Of a stretch of DNA of 64,000 bases, positions 27,801 through 39,399 are shown one piece after another. The stretch's first letter is position 1, and each line of letters begins with the position of its first letter. Source of the DNA: Clusia tigrina (lineage: Eukaryota > Arthropoda > Insecta > Diptera > Clusiidae); assembly GCA_920105625.2 (NCBI GenBank), contig OV050033.1, positions 96,970,280 through 97,034,279 on the forward strand, given 5' to 3'. The notes beneath the pieces were generated by a model. The model worked only from the letters and a program-made list of their open reading frames with translations, was not told where the DNA came from and ran no database searches. The translations under genes and the position numbers were made by a program.

Positions 27801-27900
27801 CTTCTATACGGTACGTCCTACACCTATCAAAGTTTGCAACATACAAATGCTTGTAACTTTTTACTGGAGCGTCATAAAATCTTGATATTTTGTAACAATA
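24900..27900 (+). repeat. A/B stretch with B-B pairs at intervals
   Basis: About 15 units of A and B, with B-B pairs near 25.7 and 25.9, 26.3 and 26.5, and 27.3 and 27.5 kb. It includes AAATCGAAC at about 26002 together with TATGTCC near 26048, the same linked pair seen at 6.03 and 8.38 kb, which ties it to the 12-unit block. Single changes include CATATCAAAC near 25413 and CCTGCACC near 27622. No gene is seen. Confidence 0.82.
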
Positions 27901-30740
27901 AAGCACTCGAGCCTCTTGTCAATTTAAGCTATCGTTCAAGGCTACGCTACCCTTGAGTCCCAAATCAAACACTGATAAAACTTCAAGTGGCCCTAACTTC
28001 TATACGGTACGTCCTACACCTATCAAAGTTTGCAACATACAAATGCTTGTAACTTTTTACTGGAGCGTAAAAAAAACTTGAAACTTTGTAACACTAAAGT
28101 ACGCGAGCCTCTTGTCAATTTAAGCTATCGTTCAAAGCTAATGCTACCCTTAATTCCCAAATCAAACACTGATAAAACTTCAAGTGGTCCTAACTTCTAT
28201 ACGGTACGTCCTACACCTATCAAAGTTTGCAACATACAAATGCTTGTAACTTTTTACTGGAGCGTCATAAAACCTTGATATTTTGTAACAATAAAGCACT
28301 CGATCCTCTTGTCAATTTAAGCTATCGTTCAAGGCTACGCTACCCTTGAGTCCCAAATCAAACACTGATAAAACTTCAAGTGGCCCTAACTTTTATACGG
28401 TACGTCCTACACCTATCAAAGTTTGCAACATACAAATGTTTGTAACTTTTTACTGGAGCGTAAAAAAAACTTGAAACTTTGTAACACTAAAGTACGCGAG
28501 CCTCTTGTCAATTTAAGCTATCGTTCAAGGCTACGCTACCCTTGAGTCCCAAATCAAACACTGATAAAACATCAAGTGGCCCTAACTTCTATACGGTACG
28601 TCCTACACCTATCAAAGTTTGCAACATACAAATGCTTGTAACTTTTTACTGGAGAGTAAAAAAAACTTGAAACTTTGTAACACTAAAGTACGCGAGCCTC
28701 TTGTCAATTTAAGTTATCGTTCAAGGCTACGCTACCCTTGAGTCCCAAATCAAACACTGATAAAACTTCAAGTGGCCCTAACTTCTATACGGTACGTCCT
28801 ACACCTATCAAACTTTGCAACATACAAATGCTTGTAACTTTTTACTGGAGCGTAAAAAAAACTTGAAACTTTGTAACACTAAAGTACGCGTGCCTCTTGT
28901 CAATTTAAGCTATCGCTCAAAGCTATGCTACCCTTGATTCCCAAATCAAACACTGATAAAACTTCAAGTGGCCCTAACTTCTATACGGTACGTCCTACAC
29001 CTATCAAAGTTTGCAACATAAAAATGCTTGTAACTTTTTACTGTAGCGTCATAAAACCTTGATATTTTGTAACAATAAAGCACTCGAGCCTCTTGTCAAT
29101 TTAAGCTATCGTTCAAGGCTACGCTACCCTTGAGTCCCAAATCAAACACTGATAAAACTTCAAGTGGCCCTAACTTCTATACGGTACGTCCTACACCTAT
29201 CAAAGTTTGCAACATACAAATGCTTGTAACTTTTTACTGGAGCGTCATAAAACCTTGATATTTTGTAACAATAAAGCACTCGAGCCTCTTGTCAATTTAA
29301 GCTATCGTTCAAGGCTACGCTACCCTTGAGTCCCAAATCGAACACTGATAAAACTTCAAGTGGCCCTAACTTCTATACGGTATGTCCTACACCTATCAAA
29401 GTTTGCAACATACAAATGCTTGTAACTTTTTACTGGAGCGTAAAAAAAACTTGAAACTTTGTAACACTAAAGTACGCGAGCCTCTTGTCAATTTAAGCTA
29501 TCGCTCAAAGCTATGCTACCCTTGATTCCCAAATCAAACACTGATAAAACTTCAAGTGGCCCTAACTTCTATACGGTACGTCCTACACCTATCAAAGTTT
29601 GCAACATACAAATGCTTGTAACTTTTTACTGGAGCGTCATAAAACCTTGATATTTTGTAACAATAAAGCACTCGAGCCTCTTGTCAATTTAAGCTATCGT
29701 TCAAGGCTACGCTACCCTTGAGTCCTAAATCAAACACTGATAAAACTTCAAGTAGCCCTAACTTCTATACGGTACGTCCTACACCTATCAAAGTTTGCAA
29801 CATACAAATGCTTGTAACTTTTTACTGGAGCGTAAAAAAAACTTGAAACTTTGTAACACTAAAGTACGCGAGCCTCTTGTCAATTTAAGCTATCGTTTAA
29901 AGCTATGCTACCCTTGGTTTCCAAATCAAACACTGATAAAACTTCAAGTATCCCTAACTTCTATACGGTACGTCCTACACCTATCAAAGTTTGCAACATA
30001 CAAATGCTTGTAACTTTTTACTGGAGCGTCATAAAACCTTGATATTTTGTAACAATAAAGCACTCGAGCCTCTTGTCAATTCAAGCTATCGTTCAAGGCT
30101 ACGCTACCCTTGAGTCCCAAATCAAACACTGATAAAACTTCAAGTGGCCCTAACTTCTATACGGTACGTCCTACACCTATCAAAGTTTGCAACATACAAA
30201 TGCTTGTAACTTTTACTGGAGCGTCATAAAACCTTGATATTTTGTAACAATAAAGCACTCGAGCCTCTTGTCAATTTAAGCTATCGTTCAAGGCTACGCT
30301 ACCCTTGAGTCCCAAATCAAACACTGATAAAACTTCAAGTGGCCCTAACTTCTATACGGTACGTCCTACACCTATCAAATTTTGCAACATACAAATGCTT
30401 GTAACTTTTTACTGGAGCGTAAAAAAAACTTGAAACTTTGTAACACTAAAGTACGCGAGCCTCTTGTCAATTTAAGCTATCGCTCAAAGCTATGCTACCC
30501 TTGATTCCCAAATCAAACACTGATAAAACTTCAAGTGGCCCTAACTTCTATACGGTACGTCCTACACCTATCAAAGTTTGCAACATACAAATGCTTGTAA
30601 CTTTTTACTGGAGCGTCATAAAACCTTGATATTTTGTAACAATAAAGCACTCGAGCCTCTTGTCAATTTAAGCTATCGTTCAAGGCTACGCTACCCTTGA
30701 GTCCCAAATCAAACACTGATAAAACTTCAAGTGGCCCTAA
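27900..30740 (+). repeat. 14-unit block, copy 1, with marker block D
   Basis: AGCTAATGCTACCC (1-base insertion at about 28140), CCTTAATTCCC, GTGGTCC and CTCGATCC occur here, followed by AACTTTTATAC, ACAAATGTTTG, AACATCAAG (about 28571), GGAGAGTA, AAGTTATCG, CAAACTTTGC, GCGTGCC, CATAAAAATG and CTGTAGCG. The same series recurs 2744 bases later (14 units). Relative to the next copy this one holds two extra units at about 29.3-29.6 kb, including AAATCGAAC with TATGTCC. Confidence 0.9.
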
Positions 30741-32740
30741 CTTCTATACGGTACGTCCTACACCTATCAAAGTTTGCAACATACAAATGCTTGTAACTTT
30801 TTACTGGAGCGTAAAAAAAACTTGAAACTTTGTAACACTAAAGTACGCGAGCCTCTTGTCAATTTAAGCTATCGTTCAAAGCTAATGCTACCCTTAATTC
30901 CCAAATCAAACACTGATAAAACTTCAAGTGGTCCTAACTTCTATACGGTACGTCCTACACCTATCAAAGTTTGCAACATACAAATGCTTGTAACTTTTTA
31001 CTGGAGCGTCATAAAACCTTGATATTTTGTAACAATAAAGCACTCGATCCTCTTGTCAATTTAAGCTATCGTTCAAGGCTACGCTACCCTTGAGTCCCAA
31101 ATCAAACACTGATAAAACTTCAAGTGGCCCTAACTTTTATACGGTACGTCCTACACCTATCAAAGTTTGCAACATACAAATGTTTGTAACTTTTTACTGG
31201 AGCGTAAAAAAAACTTGAAACTTTGTAACACTAAAGTACGCGAGCCTCTTGTCAATTTAAGCTATCGTTCAAGGCTACGCTACCCTTGAGTCCCAAATCA
31301 AACACTGATAAAACATCAAGTGGCCCTAACTTCTATACGGTACGTCCTACACCTATCAAAGTTTGCAACATACAAATGCTTGTAACTTTTTACTGGAGAG
31401 TAAAAAAAACTTGAAACTTTGTAACACTAAAGTACGCGAGCCTCTTGTCAATTTAAGTTATCGTTCAAGGCTACGCTACCCTTGAGTCCCAAATCAAACA
31501 CTGATAAAACTTCAAGTGGCCCTAACTTCTATACGGTACGTCCTACACCTATCAAACTTTGCAACATACAAATGCTTGTAACTTTTTACTGGAGCGTAAA
31601 AAAAACTTGAAACTTTGTAACACTAAAGTACGCGTGCCTCTTGTCAATTTAAGCTATCGCTCAAAGCTATGCTACCCTTGATTCCCAAATCAAACACTGA
31701 TAAAACTTCAAGTGGCCCTAACTTCTATACGGTACGTCCTACACCTATCAAAGTTTGCAACATAAAAATGCTTGTAACTTTTTACTGTAGCGTCATAAAA
31801 CCTTGATATTTTGTAACAATAAAGCACTCGAGCCTCTTGTCAATTTAAGCTATCGTTCAAGGCTACGCTACCCTTGAGTCCCAAATCAAACACTGATAAA
31901 ACTTCAAGTGGCCCTAACTTCTATACGGTACGTCCTACACCTATCAAAGTTTGCAACATACAAATGCTTGTAACTTTTTACTGGAGCGTCATAAAACCTT
32001 GATATTTTGTAACAATAAAGCACTCGAGCCTCTTGTCAATTTAAGCTATCGTTCAAGGCTACGCTACCCTTGAGTCCTAAATCAAACACTGATAAAACTT
32101 CAAGTAGCCCTAACTTCTATACGGTACGTCCTACACCTATCAAAGTTTGCAACATACAAATGCTTGTAACTTTTTACTGGAGCGTAAAAAAAACTTGAAA
32201 CTTTGTAACACTAAAGTACGCGAGCCTCTTGTCAATTTAAGCTATCGTTTAAAGCTATGCTACCCTTGGTTTCCAAATCAAACACTGATAAAACTTCAAG
32301 TATCCCTAACTTCTATACGGTACGTCCTACACCTATCAAAGTTTGCAACATACAAATGCTTGTAACTTTTTACTGGAGCGTCATAAAACCTTGATATTTT
32401 GTAACAATAAAGCACTCGAGCCTCTTGTCAATTCAAGCTATCGTTCAAGGCTACGCTACCCTTGAGTCCCAAATCAAACACTGATAAAACTTCAAGTGGC
32501 CCTAACTTCTATACGGTACGTCCTACACCTATCAAAGTTTGCAACATACAAATGCTTGTAACTTTTACTGGAGCGTCATAAAACCTTGATATTTTGTAAC
32601 AATAAAGCACTCGAGCCTCTTGTCAATTTAAGCTATCGTTCAAGGCTACGCTACCCTTGAGTCCCAAATCAAACACTGATAAAACTTCAAGTGGCCCTAA
32701 CTTCTATACGGTACGTCCTACACCTATCAAAGTTTGCAAC
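30740..32740 (+). repeat. Copy 2 of the same block, lacking one dimer
   Basis: The marker series of 27.9-30.7 kb recurs: AACATCAAG at about 31313, 2744 after the first. Later markers are only 2352 apart: GAGTCCTAAATC with CAAGTAGCCC, then CCTTGGTTTCC, then a shortened T-tract AACTTTTACTGG at about 30210 and 32561. The change from 14 to 12 units means exactly two monomers (392 bp) differ between the copies, most simply by a one-dimer deletion or insertion. The shared indels show the copies are recent. Confidence 0.9.
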
Positions 32741-34080
32741 ATACAAATGCTTGTAACTTTTTACTGGAGCGTAAAAAAAACTTGAAACTTTGTAACACTA
32801 AAGTACGCGAGCCTCTTGTCAATTTAAGCTATCGCTCAAAGCTATGCTACCCTTGATTCCCAAATCAAACACTGATAAAACTTCAAGTGGCCCTAACTTC
32901 TATACGGTACGTCCTACACCTATCAAAGTTTGCAACATACAAATGCTTGTAACTTTTTACTGGAGCGTCATAAAACCTTGATATTTTGTAACAATAAAGC
33001 ACTCGAGCCTCTTGTCAATTTAAGCTATCGTTCAAGGCTACGCTACCCTTGAGTCCCAAATCAAACACTGATAAAACTTCAAGTGGCCCTAACTTCTATA
33101 CGGTACGTCCTACACCTATCAAAGTTTGCAACATACAAATGCTTGTAACTTTTTACTGGAGCGTAAAAAAAACTTGAAACTTTGTAACACTAAAGTACGC
33201 GAGCCTCTTGTCAATTTAAGCTATCGTTCAAAGCTATGCTACCCTTGATTCCCAAATCAAACACTGATAAAACTTCAAGTGGCCCTAACTTCTATACGGT
33301 ACGTCCTACACCTATCAAAGTTTGCAACATACAAATGCTTGTAACTTTTTACTGGAGCGTCATAAAACCTTGATATTTTGTAACAATAAAGCACTCGAGC
33401 CTCTTGTCAATTTAAGCTATCGTTCAAGGCTACGCTACCCTTGAGTCCCAAATCAAACACTGATAAAACTTCAAGTGGCCCTAACTTCTATACGGTACGT
33501 CCTACACCTATCAAAGTTTGCAACATACAAATGCTTGTAACTTTTTACTGGAGCGTCATAAAACCTTGATATTTTGTAACAATAAAGCACTCGAGCCTCT
33601 TGTCAATTTAAGCTATCGTTCAAGGCTACGCTACCCTTGAGTCCCAAATCAAACACTGATAAAACTTCAAGTGGCCCTAACTTCTATACGGTACGTCCTA
33701 CACCTATCAAAGTTTGCAACATACAAATGCTTGTAACTTTTTACTGGAGCGTAAAAAAAACTTGAAACTTTGTAACACTAAAGTACGCGAGCCTCTTGTC
33801 AATTTAAGCTATCGCTCAAAGCTATGCTACCCTTGATTCCCAAATCAAACACTGATAAAACTTCAAGTGGCCCTAACTTCTATACGGTACGTCCTACACC
33901 TATCAAAGTTTGCAACATACAAATGCTTGTAACTTTTTACTGGAGCGTCATAAAACCTTGATATTTTGTAACAATAAAGCACTCGAGCCTCTTGTCAATT
34001 TAAGCTATCGTTCAAGGCTACTCTACCCTTGAGTCCCAAATCAAACACTGATAAAACTTCAAGTGGCCCTAACTTCTATA
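32740..34080 (+). repeat. A/B linker stretch before third marked block
   Basis: About seven canonical A and B units with one B-B pair near 33.3 and 33.5 kb. The only striking private change is GGCTACTCTACCC near 34018. No gene or inserted element is seen. Confidence 0.82.
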
Positions 34081-36250
34081 CGGTACGTCCTACACCTATC
34101 AAAGTTTGCAACATACAAATGCTTGTAACTTTTTACTGGAGCGTAAAAAAAACTTGAAACTTTGTAACACTAAAGTACGCGAGCCTCTTGTCAATTTAAG
34201 CTATCGTTCAAAGCTATGCTACCCTTAATTCCCAAATCAAACACTGATAAAACTTCAAGTGGTCCTAACTTCTATACGGTACGTCCTACACCTATCAAAG
34301 TTTGCAACATACAAATGCTTGTAACTTTTTACTGGAGCGTCATAAAACCTTGATATTTTGTAACAATAAAGCACTCGAGCCTCTTGTCAATTTAAGCTAT
34401 CGTTCAAGGCTACGCTACTCTTGAGTCCCAAATCAAACACTGATAAAACTTCAAGTGGCCCTAACTTTTATACGGTACGTCCTACACCTATCAAAGTTTG
34501 CAACATACAAATGTTTGTAACTTTTTACTGGAGCGTAAAAAAAACTTGAATCTTTGTAACACTAAAGTACGCGAGCCTCTTGTCAATTTAAGCTATCGTT
34601 CAAGGCTACGCTACCCTTGAGTCCCAAATCAAACACTGATAAAACATCAAGTGGCCCTAACTTCTATACGGTACGTCCTACACCTATCAAAGTTTGCAAC
34701 ATACAAATGCTTGTAACTTTTTACTGGCGAGTAAAAAAAAATTGAAACTTTGTAACACTAAAGTACGCGAGCCTCTTGTCAATTTAAGTTATCGTTCAAG
34801 GCTACGCTACCCTTGAGTCCCAAATCAAACACTGATAAAACTTCAAGTGGCCCTAACTTCTATACGGTACGTCCTACACTTATCAAAGTTTGCAACATAC
34901 AAATGCTTGTAACTTTTTACTGGAGCGTAAAAAAAACTTGAAACTTTGTAACACTAAAGTACGCGAGCCTCTTGTCAATTTAAGCTATCGCTCAAAGCTA
35001 TGCTACCCTTGATTCCCAAATCAAACACTGATAAAACTTCAAGTGGCCCTAACTTCTATACGGTACGTCCTACACCTATCAAAGTTTGCAACATACAAAT
35101 GCTTGTAACTTTTTACTGGAGCGTAAAAAAAACTTGAAATTTTGTAACAATAAAGCACTCGAGCCTCTTGTCAATTTAAGCTATCGTTCAAGGCTACGCT
35201 ACCCTTGAGTCCCAAATCAAACACTGATAAAACTTCAAGTGGCCCTAACTTCTATACGGTACGTCCTACACCTATCAAAGTTTGCAACATACAAATGCTT
35301 GTAACTTTTTACTGGAGCGTAAAAAAAACCTGAAACTTTGTAACATTAAGTACGCGAGCCTCTTGTCAATTTAAGCTATCGTTCAAGGCTACGCTACCCT
35401 TGAGTCCCAAATCAAACACTGATAAAACTTCAAGTGGCCCTAACTTCTATACGGTACGTCCTACACCTATCAAAGTTTGCAACATACAAATGCTTGTAAC
35501 TTTTTACTGGAGCGTCATAAAGCCTTGATATTTTGTTACAATAAAGCACTCGAGCCTCTTGTCAATTTAAGCTATCGTTCAAGGCTACGCTACCCTTGAG
35601 TCCCAAATCAAACACTGATAAAACTTCAAGTGGCCCTAACTTCTATACGGTACGTCCTACATCTATCAAAGTTTGCAACATACAAATGCTTGTAACTTTT
35701 TACTGGAGCGTAAAAAAAACTTGAAACTTTGTAACACTAAAGTACGCGAGCCTCTTGTCAATTTAAGCTATCGCTCAAAGCTATGCTACCCTTGATTCCC
35801 AAATCAAACACTGATAAAACTTCAAGTGGCCCTAACTTCTATACGGTACGTCCTACACCTATCAAAGTTTGCAACATACAAATGCTTGTAACTTTTTACT
35901 GGAGCGTCATAAAACCTTGATATTTTGTAACAATAAAGCACTCGAGCCTCTTGTCAATTTAAGCTATCGTTCAAGGCTACGCTACCCTTGAGTCCCAAAT
36001 CAAACACTGATAAAACTTCAAGTGGCCCTAACTTCTATACGGTACGTCCTACACCTATCAAAGTTTGCAACATACAAATGCTTGTAACTTTTTACTGGAG
36101 CGTAAAAAAAACTTGAAACTTTGTAACACTAAAGTATGCGAGCCTCTTGTCAATTTAAGCTATCGCTCAAAGCTATGCTACCCTTGATTCCCAAATCAAA
36201 CACTGATAAAACTTCAAGTGGCCCTAACTTCTATACGGTACGTCCTACAC
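34080..36250 (+). repeat. Third local copy of marker block D, collinear with 13.0-14.4 kb
   Basis: CCTTAATTCCC at 34227, AACATCAAG near 34643, CATTAAG near 35344 and CATAAAGCC near 35517 match 13064, about 13480, about 14181 and about 14354, each 21163 bases away (108 units minus 5). AACATCAAG here also lies 17 units minus one base (3331) after the 31.3 kb copy. AAGTATGCG at 36132 matches 15361 at 106 units, so two units present on the left (a C unit and its neighbour, 14.7-15.1 kb) are absent here. Confidence 0.87.
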
Positions 36251-36444
36251 CTATCAAAGTTTGCAACATACAAATGCTTGTAACTTTTTACTGGAGCGTC
36301 ATAAAACCTTGATATTTTGTAACAATAAAGCACTCGAGCCTCTTGTCAATTTAAGCTATCGTTCAAGGCTACGCTACCCTTGAGTCCCAAATCAAACACT
36401 GATAAAACTTCAAGTGGCCCTAACTTCTATACGGTACGTCCTAC

Positions 36445-36640
36445 ACCTATCAAAGTTTGCAACATACAAATGCTTGTAACTTTTTACTGGAGCGTAAAAA
36501 AAACTTGAAACTTTGTAACACTAAAGTACGCGAGCCTCTTGTCAATTTAAGCTATCGCTCAAAGCTATGCTACCCTTGATTCCCAAATCAAACACTGATA
36601 AAACTTCAAGTGGCCCTAACTTCTATACGGTACGTCCTAC
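36445..36640 (+). repeat. Canonical type A monomer (representative)
   Basis: This is a clean example of subtype A. In unit coordinates it has an A8 tract at 52-59, TTGAAACTTTG at 61-71, C at 77, T at 83, CGCGAG at 85-90, GCTCAAAGC at 113-121, T at 124 and T at 136 (TTGATTCCC). Its tail reads CAAGTGGCCCTAAC. RsaI sites (GTAC) fall at 82-85 and 186-189. The heptamer AAGCTAT occurs twice, 13 bases apart (105 and 118). Six CpG dinucleotides are present. A is one half of the 392-bp dimer that makes up most of the window. Confidence 0.95.
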
Positions 36641-36715
36641 ACCTATCAAAGTTTGCAACATACAAATGCTTGTAACTTTTTACTGGAGCGTCATAAAACC
36701 TTGATATTTTGTAAC

Positions 36716-36721
36716 AATAAA
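36716..36721 (+). other. AATAAA hexamer present in every B (and C) unit, example
   Basis: Unit positions 76-81 read AATAAA in B and C units because of the A at position 77; A units read ACTAAA instead. The hexamer matches the eukaryotic poly(A) signal, so a plus-strand transcript of the array would meet one about every 392 bases. Any use of it is inference. Confidence 0.35.
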
Positions 36722-36752
36722 GCACTCGAGCCTCTTGTCAATTTAAGCTATC

Positions 36753-36761
36753 GTTCAAGGC
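36753..36761 (+). promoter_or_regulatory. B-box-like match in B units, example
   Basis: GTTCAAGGC at unit positions 113-121 fits the RNA polymerase III B-box consensus GWTCRANNC exactly. Type A units read GCTCAAAGC and miss it at position 114. I found no convincing A-box 30-60 bases upstream. The chance of such a match in 196 bases on both strands is roughly one in ten, so this may well be fortuitous. Confidence 0.2.
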
Positions 36762-39399
36762 TACGCTACCCTTGAGTCCCAAATCAAACACTGATAAAAC
36801 TTCAAGTGGCCCTAACTTCTATACGGTACGTCCTACACCTATCAAAGTTTGCAACATACAAATGCTTGTAACTTTTTACTGGAGCGTAAAAAAAACTTGA
36901 AACTTTGTAACACTAAAGTACGCGAGCCTCTTGTCAATTTAAGCTATCGCTCAAAGCTATGCTACCCTTGATTCCCAAATCAAACACTGATAAAGCTTCA
37001 AGTGGCCCTAACTTTTATACGGTACGTCCTACACCTATCAAAGTTTGCTACATACAAATGCTTGTAACTTTTTACGGGAGCGTAAAAAAAACTTGAAACT
37101 TTGTAACACTAAAGTACGCGAGCCTCTTGTCAATTTAAGCTATCGTTCAAGGCTACGCTACCCTTGAGTCCCAAATCAAACACTGATAAAACTTCAAGTG
37201 GCCCTAACTTCTATACGGTACGTCCTACACCTATCAAAGTTTGCAACATACAAATGCTTGTAACTTTTTACTGGAGCGTAAAAAAAACTTGAAACTTTGT
37301 AACACTAAAGTACGCGAGCCTCTTGTCAATTTAAGCTATCGCTCAAAGCTATGCTACCCTTGATTCCCAAATCAAACACTGATAAAACTTCAAGTGGCCC
37401 TAACTTCTATACGGTACGTCCTACACCTATCAAAGTTTGCAACATACAAATGCTTGTAACTTTTTACTGGAGCGTCATAAAACCTTGATATTTTGTAACA
37501 ATAAAGCACTCGAGCCTCTTGTCAATTTAAGCTATCGTTCAAGGCTACGCTACCCTTGATTCCCAAATCAAACACTGATAAAACTTCAAGTGGCCCTAGC
37601 TTCTATACGGTACGTCCTACAATTATCAAAGTTTGCAACATACAAATGCTTGTAACTTTTTACTGGAGCGTCATAAAACCTTGATATTTTGTAACAATAA
37701 AGCACTCGAGCCTCTTGTCAATTTAAGCTATCGTTCAAGGCTACGCTACCCTTGAGTCCCAAATCAAACACTGATAAAACTTCAAATGGCCCTAGCTTCT
37801 ATACGGTACGTCCTACAATTATCAAAGTTTGCAACATGCAAATGCATGTAACTTTTTACTGGAGCGTAAAAAAAACTTGAAACTTTGTAACACTAAAGTA
37901 CGCGAGCCTCTTGTCAATTTAAGCTATCGCTCAAAGCTATGCTACCCTTGATTCCCAAATCAAACACTGATAAAACTTCAAGTGGCCCTAACTTCTATAC
38001 GGTACGTCCTACACCTATCAAAGTTTGCAACATACAAATGCTTGTAACTTTTTACTGGAGCGTCATAAAACCTTGATATTTTGTAACAATAAAGCACTCG
38101 AGCCTCTTGTCAATTTAAGCTATCGTTCAAGGCTACGCTACCCTTGAGTCCCAAATCAAACACTGATAAAACTTCAAGTGGCCCTAACTTCTATACGGTA
38201 CGTCCTACACCTATCAAAGTTTGCAACATACAAATGCTTGTAACTTTTTACTGGAGCGTAAAAAAAACTTGAAACTTTGTAACACTAAAGTACGCGAGCC
38301 TCTTGTCAATTTAAGCTATCGCTCAAAGCTATGCTACCCTTGATTCCCAAATCAAACACTGATAAAACTTCAAGTGGCCCTAACTTCTATACGGTACGTC
38401 CTACACCTATCAAAGTTTGCAACATACAAATGCTTGTAACTTTTTACTGGAGCGTCATAAAACCTTGATATTTTGTAACAATAAAGCACTCGAGCCTCTT
38501 GTAAATTTAAGCTATCGTTCAAGGCTACGCTACCCTTGAGTCCCAAATCAAACACTGATAAAACTTCAAGTGGCCCTAACTTCTATACGGTACGTCCTAC
38601 ACCTATCAAAGTTTGCAACATACAAATGCTTGTAACTTTTTACTGGAGCGTAAAAAAAACTTGAAACTTTGTAACACTAAAGTACGCGAGCCTCTTGTCA
38701 ATTTAAGCTATCGCTCCAAGCTATGCTACCCTTGATTCCCAAATCAAACACTGATAAAACTTCAAGTGGCCCTAACTTCTATACGGTACGTCCTACACCT
38801 ATCAAAGTTTGCAACATACAAATGCTTGTAACTTTTTACTGGAGCGTCATAAAACCTTGATATTTTGTAACAATAAAGCACTCGAGCCTCTTGTCAATTT
38901 AAGCTATCGTTCAAGGCTACGCTACCCTTGAGTCCCAAATCAAACACTGATAAAACTTCAAATAGCCCTAGCTTCTATACGGTACGTCCTACAATTATCA
39001 AAGTTTGCAACATACAAATGCTTGTAACTTTTTACTGGAGCGTAAAAAAAACTTGAAACTTTGTAACACTAAAGTTCGCGAGCCTCTTGTCAATTTAAGC
39101 TATCGCTCAAAGCTATGTTACCCTTGATTCCCAAATCAAACACTGATAAAACTTCAAGTGGCCCTAACTTCTATACGGTACGTCCTACACCTATCAAAGT
39201 TTGCAACATACAAATGCTTGTAACTTTTTACTGGAGCGTCATAAAACCTTGATATTTTGTAACAATAAAGCACTCGAGCCTCTTGTCAATTTAAGCTATC
39301 GTTCAAGGCTACGCTACCCTTGAGTCCCAAATCAAACACTGATAAAACTTCAAGTGGCCCTAACTTCTATACGGTACGTCCTACACCTATCAAAGTTTG

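Larger units (their letters stand above)
36445..36836 (+). repeat. 392-bp A-B dimer, basic higher-order unit
   Basis: A and B units alternate over long stretches, for example 36.2-39.3 kb, 45-50 kb and 60-63 kb. This makes a two-unit higher-order repeat of 392 bp in which dimer copies are nearly identical, while A and B within a dimer differ by about 6-8%. The alternation breaks locally as A-A pairs (about 53.34 and 53.54 kb, 56.47 and 56.67 kb, 58.63 and 58.83 kb) or B-B runs (5.7 and 5.9 kb; three in a row at 51.6-52.1 kb), which are footprints of out-of-phase exchange. Confidence 0.92.
36641..36836 (+). repeat. Canonical type B monomer (representative)
   Basis: This is a clean example of subtype B. 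It differs from A at unit positions 52, 54, 59, 65, 67, 77, 83, 86, 114, 119, 124 and 136, about 6%. Key signatures are CATAAAAC in place of the A8 tract, TTGATATTTTG, AATAAA at 76-81, an XhoI site at 85-90, GTTCAAGGC at 113-121 and TTGAGTCCC. Many B units elsewhere also have A at 166 and G at 175 (CAAATGGCCCTAGC) and are followed by AATTATC instead of ACCTATC at the start of the next unit. Those four positions are a linked sub-variant rather than fixed B markers. Confidence 0.95.

Noticed and set aside
28030..28278. 82-codon frame, identical at 30774-31022
   Set aside because: A one-base insertion (AGCTAATGC) in a satellite unit opens the frame. The identical copy is part of the 2744-base DNA duplication.
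29795..30013. 72-codon frame, identical at 32147-32365, and related frames at 4129-4347, 11301-11498 and 22350-22592
   Set aside because: All are satellite sequence with stop codons removed by single changes. They show no codon bias, domain or conserved start context.
37823..37860. Octamer-like ATGCAAAT and NsiI site in one unit
   Set aside because: It arises from two substitutions in a single unit and is not repeated. It is most likely chance.
38370..38555. 61-codon minus-strand frame
   Set aside because: It depends on one private substitution at about 38503 and reads satellite on the opposite strand.
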